From an uncultured Draconibacterium sp. (lineage in GTDB: Bacteria > Bacteroidota > Bacteroidia > Bacteroidales > Prolixibacteraceae): a DNA stretch of 64,000 nt. Below are positions 24,220-33,560 of this stretch, piece by piece. Location of the stretch: assembly GCF_963677565.1 (NCBI RefSeq), contig NZ_OY781981.1, forward strand, positions 3,650,001 to 3,714,000, read 5' to 3'. The notes beneath the pieces were generated by a model, which made no database searches, was not told where the DNA came from, and saw nothing but the letters and a program-made list of their open reading frames with translations. Position 1 is the first letter of the stretch; each line of letters starts with the position of its first letter. The position numbers and the translations under genes were made by a program.

Positions 24220-27200
24220 ATGAAAAACAAAAAAAGTATTCAAAAGGCTTTAAGCTTTTTAATGTTTTGTCTCTTTTTTGTTGCTGTTAGTACCAGTGCT
24301 TTTGCACAGCAAAAAACAGTCTCAGGAAAGGTTGTTGACGACAGTGGAGAGGTTCTTCCGGGGGTAACCGTAGTTGTTAAGGGAACTTCCCAGGGAACAG
24401 TTACTGATATCGACGGTAACTTTACAATTTCAAATGTAACCAGCGAAAGTGTACTAACCATTTCGTTTGTGGGTATGTTATCTCAGGAAATTGTTGTTGG
24501 CGACCAAACAACTATTGAGGTAACCCTGAAAACCGATGCGGTTGGTTTAGAAGAGGTTGTGGTTGTGGGTTACGGTACTCAGAAAAAAGCCACCTTAACT
24601 GGTTCTATCGATCAGGTAAACTCTGAAGCGTTTAATGATAAGGCTACTGTAAGTCCGGCTTTGGCTTTACAAGGTCAAACTCCGGGTTTGGTTGTTACTC
24701 GTACCTCGGCTCAACCGGGTAAAGAAGATCTGAATTTTACCATTCGCGGTGAAACTTCAGTAAATGCATATAACGATAAAGGAGAAAGAGTATCTGGTTC
24801 AGGTCCTTTAATTGTAATTGATGGGGTACCGGCCATTAGTGATCAGGCATTCTTAAACATGAACTCAGATGATATTGAGTCGGTAAGTGTGTTAAAAGAT
24901 GGTGCCGCTTCTATTTACGGAGCACGTGCAGCCAACGGTGTTATCCTGGTTACAACGAAAAAGGGTAGCGGTGCAATGAAAGTAAACATTACCAGTAATG
25001 TTAGCGTACAAACTCTTGGAATTAGCCCGGTAATACCTTCAATGGCCGATTATGGAACTGTTTGGCTTGAAGCTGCTGCACAGGATGGTGATTATCCGCG
25101 TTACTGGGGATGGGGTACAGAAGAAAACCTTATCGATTTTTCGAATAATGTGGCTAGATATTATTCTACTGTTTATTGGGGCGATGTTTACTTGATGAAT
25201 GCCCCTCGTTACGACGATATGTATGGTTCTTCCATATCAAACAAACAAAACCTTAGTATTTCTGGTGCTACAGAAAAAACTACTTATCGTTTTTCTGCCG
25301 GTTATGCCGAAAACCGGGGTATGTTGAAAAGTGCGTATGATGGGGTAAAACAATATAATGCCCGCTTTAATTACGATTATAAAGTAACCGATTGGTTTAA
25401 AATTGAGAGTGGTTTTTCGTATTTGAATACGGTTCAAAACAACCCTTCAACCGGTTTTGGTTCGTGGTCGGTTGATCAGGATCCTTCAATTTTCCCAACT
25501 AAAAACCCAGATGGACAATGGGTAGGAAACTTTGGACAAGCTGCAGGTAACAAAAATACAGTAGCTGCAAGTGCCGATGGTGGTAAAGAAAATATCGTAC
25601 GTGATCAGATTCGCTTGAATATTGCGGGAACTATAAACCTAACCAAAGACCTATCGATAAGAGGTACTGCTTCGTTCGAAAAAGAATTTGTTGATAACGA
25701 TAAATATGTGTTAACAGTACTTACATACGATTGGGAAGGTGATCAGGCAAAAAATCCGATCAACAAGAAATCCAGTATGGCTTCTACGAATATAACCAAT
25801 ACATATAAAACTTTTGGTGGATTTGTAGACTATAACAAAGAGATAGGAGACCATTCTTTTTCTGCTATGGCAGGTGTAACTGGTGAGTTAAAAGAATACA
25901 GCAGGTTATATGGTTACCGTGAGGGGCTTGACGATTATGGTGTATACGACCTTCAGGTTGCGTCGCAAGAAATTAGCGAACAGAATGAAGGTAAAGCATA
26001 TCATTGGGGACTTTACTCTTATTTGGGAAGGGTAAACTACAGTTATAAAGATAAATACCTGTTCGAATCTACTTTCCGTAGAGATGGATCTTCGAAAATG
26101 AGTGCAGAAAACCAGTGGGCAAACTTTGCTTATGTTTCATTAGGTTGGGTACTTACCGAGGAAAGTTTTATGGAGAATGTTGATTTGATTTCATTTATGA
26201 AATTACGTGCCAGTTATGGTGAAACAGGAAACCAACAGGGAATTGGTACTTATTCTGACATATCAGGTATGGGATTTTCAGCTCCTGTTTTCGGAACAAC
26301 AAACGCTGCATCGCAAGATGGTGCTTATGTGAATGGAATAACAACAACCACTGCAACCTGGGAACGTGTTGAAAATACAACCATTGGTGTTGATTTTAGA
26401 TTATTAGACAATAAACTATTTGGATCGTTCGACTATTTCTGGAAAAAGAACGACGGAATGCTTATTAATGTAACTTACCCAGATGTATTAGGAGCAACTG
26501 CACCAAAAACAAATAGTGGAGTGCTTGAAACGCATGGATGGGAAGCAGTTCTTGGTTATAAAGGGCAGGCCGGTGATTTTAAGTATAATGTATCGTTTAA
26601 TATGGCCGATTCAAGAAACGAACTGGTAAGTATGGAAGGTGTGAATACATACAAGGCTGGGCTTAATAGAAGAGTTCAGGGCTTTCCATTGAATTCTTAT
26701 TTCTTATACCAGACCGATGGTTTCTTTGCTGATCAGGATGAGGTAGATGAGTATTATAGCAAATATGATGGGCCTGGTAGTATTATTCCTGACTATGATA
26801 ACGGTACTTTAGTTCTTCGCCCTGGAGATACCAAAAAAATTGATTTAGACGACGACGGTGCAATTACCAGTTCGGGTACAATTTCTGAAATGGATGGCGA
26901 TGTAAAATACATGGGTGACAAACAGGTACATTACAACTTTGGTACCAACATTAGTCTTCAGTATAAAAAGTGGGATATGTCGGCATTCTTCCAGGGAGTT
27001 TTAGATCAGAATATTGTAAGGGAAGGTAAAATGCAGCACCCGTTTTATTTGGTATGGTCAAACCAAACCAATGCATACATTGGTAAAACATGGACTCCGG
27101 AAAATCCCGATGCCGCTTATCCAAGAATGACGGCATATCATCCAAGAGCAAGATGGAACTGGGAGAAAACTGATTTTATGATGCACAACAATCGTTATGT

Positions 27201-27411
27201 ACGCTTGAAATCGCTTGTACTCGGTTATTCTTTTGAAGATATTACTGTAAGAGACTTAAATATTGATAAGCTTAGAATTTATTTCTCAGGTAACGACTTA
27301 TTTGAATTCACCAGTATTAAAGATGGTTACGATCCGGAATTTGGTGACAGTTCCAGTTCATCTTATCCGTTTAGCAGATCATGGTCTTTAGGGGTAAATC
27401 TAACTTTCTAA
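24220..27411 (+). CDS. SusC-like TonB-dependent outer-membrane transporter
   Basis: 1063 residues: a signal peptide ending SAFAQ, a carboxypeptidase-regulatory-like domain (VSGKVVDDSGEVLPGVTVVVKG, about residues 33-110), a plug domain with the EEVVVVGYGTQKK start typical of SusC, VLKDGAASIYGARAANGVI, and a 22-strand barrel ending in SLGVNLTF. It imports oligosaccharides across the outer membrane using TonB energy, with SusD as the lid. It is the only SusC in the window and must serve a locus with at least 20 enzymes. SusD follows by 19 bp. Confidence 0.97.
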   Translation: MKNKKSIQKALSFLMFCLFFVAVSTSAFAQQKTVSGKVVDDSGEVLPGVTVVVKGTSQGTVTDIDGNFTISNVTSESVLTISFVGMLSQEIVVGDQTTIEVTLKTDAVGLEEVVVVGYGTQKKATLTGSIDQVNSEAFNDKATVSPALALQGQTPGLVVTRTSAQPGKEDLNFTIRGETSVNAYNDKGERVSGSGPLIVIDGVPAISDQAFLNMNSDDIESVSVLKDGAASIYGARAANGVILVTTKKGSGAMKVNITSNVSVQTLGISPVIPSMADYGTVWLEAAAQDGDYPRYWGWGTEENLIDFSNNVARYYSTVYWGDVYLMNAPRYDDMYGSSISNKQNLSISGATEKTTYRFSAGYAENRGMLKSAYDGVKQYNARFNYDYKVTDWFKIESGFSYLNTVQNNPSTGFGSWSVDQDPSIFPTKNPDGQWVGNFGQAAGNKNTVAASADGGKENIVRDQIRLNIAGTINLTKDLSIRGTASFEKEFVDNDKYVLTVLTYDWEGDQAKNPINKKSSMASTNITNTYKTFGGFVDYNKEIGDHSFSAMAGVTGELKEYSRLYGYREGLDDYGVYDLQVASQEISEQNEGKAYHWGLYSYLGRVNYSYKDKYLFESTFRRDGSSKMSAENQWANFAYVSLGWVLTEESFMENVDLISFMKLRASYGETGNQQGIGTYSDISGMGFSAPVFGTTNAASQDGAYVNGITTTTATWERVENTTIGVDFRLLDNKLFGSFDYFWKKNDGMLINVTYPDVLGATAPKTNSGVLETHGWEAVLGYKGQAGDFKYNVSFNMADSRNELVSMEGVNTYKAGLNRRVQGFPLNSYFLYQTDGFFADQDEVDEYYSKYDGPGSIIPDYDNGTLVLRPGDTKKIDLDDDGAITSSGTISEMDGDVKYMGDKQVHYNFGTNISLQYKKWDMSAFFQGVLDQNIVREGKMQHPFYLVWSNQTNAYIGKTWTPENPDAAYPRMTAYHPRARWNWEKTDFMMHNNRYVRLKSLVLGYSFEDITVRDLNIDKLRIYFSGNDLFEFTSIKDGYDPEFGDSSSSSYPFSRSWSLGVNLTF

Positions 27412-27430
27412 TATAAAAAGCATAAAAAAC

Positions 27431-29194
27431 ATGAGAAAAATATTATATATATCATTAGCATGTGTGTTATTGCTTACAGCATGTCAAGACACATATTTAG
27501 ATTTGGATCCTCAGGATTCAATTACCGAAGCAGCCTATTATAAGACGCCGGAACATTTCAAATCCGCTTCAAATGACTTATATTTTAATTTAACAGGCTG
27601 GAGAACACTTTGGGGTGGAGTAGAATACTTCGACTTCGGATCTGATTTAAATGGATTAACCCAGGATTATGGGCGAGGTCACGATGAAATTCCACAATCG
27701 GATGATTTCTGGACAAATAATTACAAGTATTTACGAAAAGTGAATATGGTTCTTCAAAAAGCGGAAGAATATGAAGGAGACGCAAGTGAAATTGAAGAGT
27801 ATGTAGCTACTGCTTATTTTTTCAGAGCCTTTCACCATTTTTTCTTAATGCAACGTTTTGGTGGTGTACCTATTGTAACCGAAGTTCTGGATGTTAATAG
27901 TGAAAGTTTAACCAGTCCACGAAATTCGCGTTACGAAGTTTTTGCACAGATCCTTGCAGATTTGGATATGGCCATAGGTAATTTGCCAACTGAAAGTGAA
28001 ATCGCAGAAGCCGACAAAGGTAAGATTAGCAAATACGCTGCTATGGCTTTTAAAGCGAAGGCTTTACTTTTTGAAGGTACATGGGAAATGAATGTTGGAA
28101 ACTCGACCGATGGAGACGGTGTTTCAGCAGGTGCCGGTTCTAATAAGCCTTCAGGTTATATGTCTACATCAGAAATGATATCAGAGGCAAATTCCTTAGC
28201 TAAAAATGTTATGGACAATGGCGGTTACAGCCTTTGGAACCACAATGAAGAATTGGATAATTTAAGTAATTTGTATCTGTTTAATTTAGAAGATGCTGGA
28301 TCTAATCCTGCCGGTTTAGAGAAAGCGTCAAATAATGAATTTATCCTGTACCAGAAATTTGACTACAACTTATATCAAAGTCGTAAAATTGTGTCTCACG
28401 TATTTGGGGGCCGTGGCGCACCATCTCGTAAATTTATGGATATGTTCTTATGTGCCGATGGTAAAACGATCTATGACTCTGAACTGTTTGAAGGTTATGA
28501 AACCTGTGCATCAGAGTTCCAAAACCGCGATTATCGAATGACCTCTTATTTTGCCGACCATGAAACCTGGGATACCTGGACTCCCGGTACCTTAGAATTG
28601 TTACTTGGATCTGTTGGCTGGAGTAACAGGAAGTTTTATACCTATCAATACGGAAGCTACAGAGCTCAAAATGAAGAATCATACGATTATCCAATAATTC
28701 GTTTGGCCGAAGTATATCTGATTTATGCAGAAACCTTGTACTTGATGAATGGTAGCTTAACAGATGCCCAAATGGCAGAATCAATTAACCTGATTAAAGC
28801 TCGCGCGGGGCTTCCAGGTATTACAAATGCTATTTTAGCTGACAACGGAATGGATATTTGGGAGGAGATTAAGCGTGAACGTGCGGTTGAACTTTACCTG
28901 GAAAACAGCCGTTATTTCGATCTGAAACGCTGGGCTGAAGCAGAAGAGGCACTTAGCGATGATATTTGCGGTCCTATTGTAGAAGGAAATGAATATGAAG
29001 GAAATCCGGATTTATATAACCCGGAAGCCTATCCTTATGGTACCAAAAAAATTACAACACCTATGGGAGACCTGGATGCAGTTATTGTTGATCCATCCAC
29101 TGTTCGTAATTTTCAAAGAATGCACTATTTATTCCCGATACCAATTGACCAATTGGATTTGAACGAAAATCTATTGCAAAATCCTGGTTATTAG
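27431..29194 (+). CDS. SusD/RagB-like surface glycan-binding lipoprotein
   Basis: 587 residues with a lipobox LLTAC (Cys18 region) and the SusD start CQDTYLDLDPQDSITEAAYYKT. TPR-like helices (YVATAYFFRAFHHFFLMQRFGGVPI) and the C-terminal motifs RLAEVYLIYAE, INLIKARAGLPG and IKRERAVELYLENSRYFDLKRW are diagnostic. It binds glycan at the cell surface and forms the SUS transporter complex with the preceding SusC. A strong hairpin follows 43 bp after its stop. Confidence 0.97.
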   Translation: MRKILYISLACVLLLTACQDTYLDLDPQDSITEAAYYKTPEHFKSASNDLYFNLTGWRTLWGGVEYFDFGSDLNGLTQDYGRGHDEIPQSDDFWTNNYKYLRKVNMVLQKAEEYEGDASEIEEYVATAYFFRAFHHFFLMQRFGGVPIVTEVLDVNSESLTSPRNSRYEVFAQILADLDMAIGNLPTESEIAEADKGKISKYAAMAFKAKALLFEGTWEMNVGNSTDGDGVSAGAGSNKPSGYMSTSEMISEANSLAKNVMDNGGYSLWNHNEELDNLSNLYLFNLEDAGSNPAGLEKASNNEFILYQKFDYNLYQSRKIVSHVFGGRGAPSRKFMDMFLCADGKTIYDSELFEGYETCASEFQNRDYRMTSYFADHETWDTWTPGTLELLLGSVGWSNRKFYTYQYGSYRAQNEESYDYPIIRLAEVYLIYAETLYLMNGSLTDAQMAESINLIKARAGLPGITNAILADNGMDIWEEIKRERAVELYLENSRYFDLKRWAEAEEALSDDICGPIVEGNEYEGNPDLYNPEAYPYGTKKITTPMGDLDAVIVDPSTVRNFQRMHYLFPIPIDQLDLNENLLQNPGY

Positions 29195-29236
29195 TGGAAT
29201 AATTTTTCCTACATAGATTAGTTTTATTGGTAAAAA

Positions 29237-29267
29237 GCCGGCAGTGAACTTCACGTTCATTGCCGGC
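29237..29267. terminator. Strong hairpin after susD, no T-tract on the plus strand
   Basis: GCCGGCAGTGAAC and GTTCATTGCCGGC form a 13-bp stem with one G-T wobble and a 5-base loop. On the plus strand it is followed by TACCAGTAC, not by T residues; on the minus strand it would be followed by TTTTTA. It probably protects the 3' end of the susCD messenger or partly ends transcription, setting susCD expression above that of the enzyme genes. Confidence 0.5.
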
Positions 29268-29326
29268 TACCAGTACAAAAAAACGAATTTAATACAAGAT
29301 TATTTATTTTTTCAGAACAACCGAAA

Positions 29327-31705
29327 ATGACCAATAAAACCTATATAATCCTATTATTTTTAGTTGTTACCTTACTGGGTTGCAAACCAAAGAAGATTGA
29401 AATAGTTGTTAACGAAAGCCTTGAAACACCAAACGATCTTACTTTTAAAAACCTGGAAAATGCTATTAATAAGGCCTACCAAATTCGCAAAGAAAACAGC
29501 AATACCCCAATCCTAATCCGTATCCTTCCCGGTGAATATCATTTGTCAGCTCCAATAACTATTGGCTCGCCACTTAGCGGCCTAAAAATCATTGGCGCCG
29601 GCAAATCGGAAGTAACCATTAAAGGTTCTGTTCCTTTAATTCTTAACTGGGAGAAATTTAATAATGAAATTTACATTGCCAATCTTGATGCTGCAGGCCA
29701 AGAGTCCTCCTTGGGGGATTTAGGGGTAGAGCAGCTAATCATTAACGGACAGCCCCAGATTTTAGCCCGTTATCCCAACTACAACGAAGATGGCGGTTTT
29801 TGGCAAAGCTATGCTGCCGATGCTATCTCGAAAGAAAGAGTTGCCGGTTGGGAAAAGCCTGAAGGAGCCATTTTCCATGCCATGCACCGGGGCAAATGGG
29901 GGGGCATGCATTATAAAATTACCGGCGTTGATGAAAATGGTGAGGCCATTCTTGAAGGTGGGTTTCAGAACAACCGGCCTTCCGAACCACATGCCGAGTA
30001 CCGCATGGTGGAGAATGTGTTTGAAGAACTAGACAGTCCCGGCGAATTTTATTTCGATAACGAAGAAAGTAAACTTTATTTCTGGCCTGTTGCCGGTACC
30101 AATCTCGAAACAGCAAGCTGCGAGGTAGTGATGTTAAAAAGCCTGATAGAAATAAAAGGCGATGAAGCACCGGTGAAAGGCATTAGCATTGAAGGTATAA
30201 AGTTTGAACATACACGCCGTACTTTATTCGAAGAATACGAACCCTTGCTGCGCAGCGACTGGACGATGTACCGTGGTGCAGCTCTTTTTATCGAAGGAGC
30301 CGAAAATTGTTCGGTAAAAAACTGTGAATTTGCCAACCTGGGTGGGAACGTGGTTTATGTAAGTTCTTACAACCGCAATGTAGAAATCTCGGGCAACCAT
30401 ATCCACGATTGTGGCGCCAGTGCTATCAGTTTCGTGGGAGATGCTTCGGCTGTGCGTTCACCGGCTTTTCAGTACGGAAAATTTGTAGAGCTGGCAGAAA
30501 TGGACACCGTACCGGGGCCCAAAAACGAACTGTATCCGAAAAATTGTGTAGCAAGCAACAACTTAATTCACCGCATCGGCCGTGTGGAAAAACAAGTGGC
30601 CGGAGTACAAATTGCAATGGCTATGGACATTACCGTTAGTCACAACAGCATTTACGATGTGCCACGTGCCGGTATTAACATTGGCGACGGAACCTGGGGC
30701 GGTCATATTCTGGAATACAACGACGTGTTTAATACCGTTCTTGAAACCGGTGATCATGGCTCTTTTAACTCATGGGGCCGCGATCGTTTCTGGTTGCCAA
30801 AACGAAATGTTATGGACAGCATTACCATGGCTAATCCGCAAATGCCTTTGTGGGACGCCATTCACACTACCATCATCCGCAACAACCGTTTTCGTTGCGA
30901 CCATGGCTGGGATATCGACCTCGACGATGGCTCAACAAACTATCATATTTACAACAACCTGTGTTTAAACGGCGGTATAAAACTTCGCGAAGGTTTTTAT
31001 CGTGTAGTGGAGAATAACATCATGGTAAACAACTCATTTCATCCGCACGTGTGGTTTGCCAACTGCAACGACGTGTTTAAGTACAACATTGTGCGCGATT
31101 CGTACAAAGATGTGCGCCTGTTAAGTTGGGGAAAAGAAATGGATTACAACCTTTTTCCCAATGAAGAATCGATGCTAAAAGCCCAGTTGTATAACATTGA
31201 TGCCCACAGTGGTTTTGGCGACCCACTGTTTATAAATCCCCAAAAGCTGGATTTTAGTGTAGCGGAAAATTCACAGGCATTAAAACTGGGTTTCAAAAAC
31301 TTCCCGATGGATGAGTTTGGCGTTAAAAGTCCCGATTTAAAAGCCTTGGCAAAAACACCTTCAGTCCCGGTAATTAAAACAGCCGAAGAGTTAGCAGGAC
31401 ATACCAGTGCAACAATTTCGTGGCTTCGCAACCAGATAAAAGGAGTGGATTCAATGGAAGAGCAATCGGCTTACGGTTTAAATGAAGCGGAAGGGGTAAT
31501 CATTTTGAAAATGTGGAAAGGTAGTAAAGCTTACGAGGGCGATGGGCTTCGCAGCAAAGACGTGATACTGGCTGTTGAAGGAGATAAAGTGGCAACTATA
31601 AAAGAGTTCTTCGGAGCACTTAAAAAATACAATTACACCGCAACGGTGAAAATGCTTGTGATGAGAAATCAAAGCGAGCAGGAACTTACTGTGCGGGTGA
31701 AATAA
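29327..31705 (+). CDS. GH141-like right-handed beta-helix protein with C-terminal PDZ domain, lipoprotein
   Basis: 792 residues; lipobox TLLGC (Cys19). The N-terminal part reads as a parallel beta-helix enzyme: LIRILPGEYHLSAPI, IINGQPQILARYPNYNEDGG, FYFDNEESKLYFWP, then repeated helix turns (NCSVKNCEFANLGGNVVYVSS, VEISGNHIHDCGASAI, TVSHNSIYDVPRAGINIGDG, WDIDLDDGSTNYHIYNN). This resembles GH141, a family with alpha-L-fucosidase and xylanase members. Residues about 715-792 look like a PDZ domain (GVIILKMWKGSKAYEGDGLR, ILAVEGDKVATIKEFF). A fucosidase or xylanase role is an inference from context; the PDZ tail may dock to a partner or the envelope. First enzyme after susCD. Confidence 0.7.
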   Translation: MTNKTYIILLFLVVTLLGCKPKKIEIVVNESLETPNDLTFKNLENAINKAYQIRKENSNTPILIRILPGEYHLSAPITIGSPLSGLKIIGAGKSEVTIKGSVPLILNWEKFNNEIYIANLDAAGQESSLGDLGVEQLIINGQPQILARYPNYNEDGGFWQSYAADAISKERVAGWEKPEGAIFHAMHRGKWGGMHYKITGVDENGEAILEGGFQNNRPSEPHAEYRMVENVFEELDSPGEFYFDNEESKLYFWPVAGTNLETASCEVVMLKSLIEIKGDEAPVKGISIEGIKFEHTRRTLFEEYEPLLRSDWTMYRGAALFIEGAENCSVKNCEFANLGGNVVYVSSYNRNVEISGNHIHDCGASAISFVGDASAVRSPAFQYGKFVELAEMDTVPGPKNELYPKNCVASNNLIHRIGRVEKQVAGVQIAMAMDITVSHNSIYDVPRAGINIGDGTWGGHILEYNDVFNTVLETGDHGSFNSWGRDRFWLPKRNVMDSITMANPQMPLWDAIHTTIIRNNRFRCDHGWDIDLDDGSTNYHIYNNLCLNGGIKLREGFYRVVENNIMVNNSFHPHVWFANCNDVFKYNIVRDSYKDVRLLSWGKEMDYNLFPNEESMLKAQLYNIDAHSGFGDPLFINPQKLDFSVAENSQALKLGFKNFPMDEFGVKSPDLKALAKTPSVPVIKTAEELAGHTSATISWLRNQIKGVDSMEEQSAYGLNEAEGVIILKMWKGSKAYEGDGLRSKDVILAVEGDKVATIKEFFGALKKYNYTATVKMLVMRNQSEQELTVRVK

Positions 31706-31824
31706 GAATAAATTGCACCAGCTCCTCCCGACTAATCGTCGGGATACTCCTTCTCAAACCTAAGCTTTTTGAGGAGGGGGGAACCAATAAAGTTGGTGGG
31801 GTGGTAACACAATGATGCAGATAA
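31706..31824. repeat. Degenerate palindromic intergenic repeat
   Basis: The gap holds a CCCGAC/GTCGGG hairpin (31727-31743), a second imperfect hairpin CTCAAA/TTTGAG (31753-31773) and outer CACCA/TGGTG ends, a layout seen in small dispersed repeats of Bacteroidota. A family search would be needed to name it. Confidence 0.45.
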
Positions 31825-31863
31825 ATGTCTGCGGCAACTTATAATAACAACGAGAAACAAAAT

Positions 31864-33507
31864 ATGAACCAACTACTAAAAACAACAACGATTATTATTT
31901 GTGCCATCGTTCTGTTCTCAGGAACAATTGTTGCACAACAAAACATTACTATTAATGCAAACTCCAGTGGAGAACAATTCGACCACTTTTGGAGCAAATG
32001 CGTAGGGGCAGGACGTGCCAACGAAGGCCTGCGTGCCGGATGGCTCGAACAACTCGAAAAAGTGCAACAAAACTGTGGATTTCAGTACTGTCGTTTCCAT
32101 GGCCTGTTTCACGATGATATGTTTGTAGTGCTGGAAGAGAAAGGAAAAATTGTATACAACTGGCAATACATCGACGACCTTTACGACCGTATGCTTGATG
32201 TGGGGGTGAAACCCTTTGTGGAGTTGGCATTTGTGCCGAAACCCTTTGCTGCCGAAAATTCAAAAACGCAGTTTTGGTGGAAAGGAAACGTTACACCCGG
32301 CGAGAAATTTAATGAGCAATGGTACGATCTTGTACAAGCATTGACGCAACATTTGGTTGACCGCTACGGAATTGATGAAGTACTTACCTGGTATTTTGAA
32401 GTATGGAACGAGCCCAACCTGTATCCTGCCTTCTGGGACGGAACAAAATCGCAATACTTCGAAATGTATAAACAGTCAGCATTGGCCGTAAAATCAGTTG
32501 ACGAACGTTTGAAAATTGGCGGCCCGGCAACCAGTAACTTTGTGCCTGACACCCGTTTCGATGGCGAACTTGAAGACCGCGAAGCTTCAAATGAAGTATT
32601 CACAATTGAGGATATCAATAAACTGGAATGGCATGGCGTATGGATTGAAGACTTTTTGAAATTCTGTAAAAAAGAAAGCCTCCCGGTTGATTTTGTGAGC
32701 TGTCACCCTTACCCAACCGACTATGCATTTAACCCTGAAACCGGAAGGGGAAGAGGGCTTACCCGTTTTGTAGGTTCTGCTAAATTAGATCTGGAATGGC
32801 TGAACAGGACCATAAAAAACAGTGCCTATCCAAATGCCGAACTACACCTTACCGAATGGAATACCAGTCCAAGCAGCCGCGACGCTATGCACGACTTTTT
32901 GCCACCGGCAGCATACATTGTGAAAACAAATCTCGATTGCATTGGATTGACCAATTCATTAGCATTCTGGACTTTCACTGATATTTTTGAAGAAAAAGGT
33001 GGCGCAGCCAGTATTTTCCATGGCGGTTTCGGTATGATTAATTTTCAGGGGCTGGTAAAACCATCGTATCATGCTTATCGTATGTTGCACCAACTCGGCG
33101 ACGAAAAACTGTATAAAGACGATTATTTGTTTGTCAGCCGCGACTCAGGAGATGGTAAAGTTTCGGCTTTGGCTTATAACTATCCCGAAGAATATGTGGA
33201 TGCCGTTCCTGCGGGCAGAAATAAACGCGAAGAGGGGACTTCGAAACCACTTAACTTTTCGCTTGAAAACTTAAAACCGGGAACTCAGTTCAAAATTGAA
33301 ACTTTGGATAAAGATCACGGTAACATTCACAATTACTGGGAAGCTATGGGGAAACCCGAACCGCCAACCCGCGAGCAGATTAAAGTAATGAAAGCCTATG
33401 CCGAAAACCTAAAAACAGAAATTGTAACGGTTGGCGAAGATGGAATTTTAGATATTGATCAAACACTTACTCCCTGGAGTGTGGTGTTGATTCAACAGAT
33501 GAACTAA
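31864..33507 (+). CDS. GH39 family glycosidase (beta-xylosidase-like)
   Basis: 547 residues when started at 31864, which gives a clean signal peptide (MNQLLKTTTIIICAIVLFSG ending IVAQ); an in-frame ATG at 31825 adds 13 unlikely residues. The (beta/alpha)8 barrel of GH39 is clear: WSKCVGAGRANEGLRAGW, YCRFHGLFHDDMFVV, acid/base E183 in FEVWNEPNLYP, nucleophile E331 in LHLTEWNTS, and SFWTFTDIFEE. Family members act as beta-xylosidases, alpha-L-iduronidases or exo-acting enzymes on other glycans. In this locus a terminal xylose, other pentose, or uronic acid is the likely target. It lies 54 bp before GH29. Confidence 0.92.
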   Translation: MNQLLKTTTIIICAIVLFSGTIVAQQNITINANSSGEQFDHFWSKCVGAGRANEGLRAGWLEQLEKVQQNCGFQYCRFHGLFHDDMFVVLEEKGKIVYNWQYIDDLYDRMLDVGVKPFVELAFVPKPFAAENSKTQFWWKGNVTPGEKFNEQWYDLVQALTQHLVDRYGIDEVLTWYFEVWNEPNLYPAFWDGTKSQYFEMYKQSALAVKSVDERLKIGGPATSNFVPDTRFDGELEDREASNEVFTIEDINKLEWHGVWIEDFLKFCKKESLPVDFVSCHPYPTDYAFNPETGRGRGLTRFVGSAKLDLEWLNRTIKNSAYPNAELHLTEWNTSPSSRDAMHDFLPPAAYIVKTNLDCIGLTNSLAFWTFTDIFEEKGGAASIFHGGFGMINFQGLVKPSYHAYRMLHQLGDEKLYKDDYLFVSRDSGDGKVSALAYNYPEEYVDAVPAGRNKREEGTSKPLNFSLENLKPGTQFKIETLDKDHGNIHNYWEAMGKPEPPTREQIKVMKAYAENLKTEIVTVGEDGILDIDQTLTPWSVVLIQQMN

Positions 33508-33560
33508 AAAATAATCTGCGAAATCTGCGTGCAATATTTATAACAATCAAAACAACAATA

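Noticed and set aside
31825..31863. Upstream start for the GH39 gene
   Set aside because: It adds 13 polar residues before a normal signal peptide; the ATG at 31864 gives a proper secretion signal.
33508..33560. Repeated ATCTGCG words before GH29, and a similar word at 11915-11922
   Set aside because: Seven-base words only; the two places show no wider similarity, so no repeat element can be claimed.
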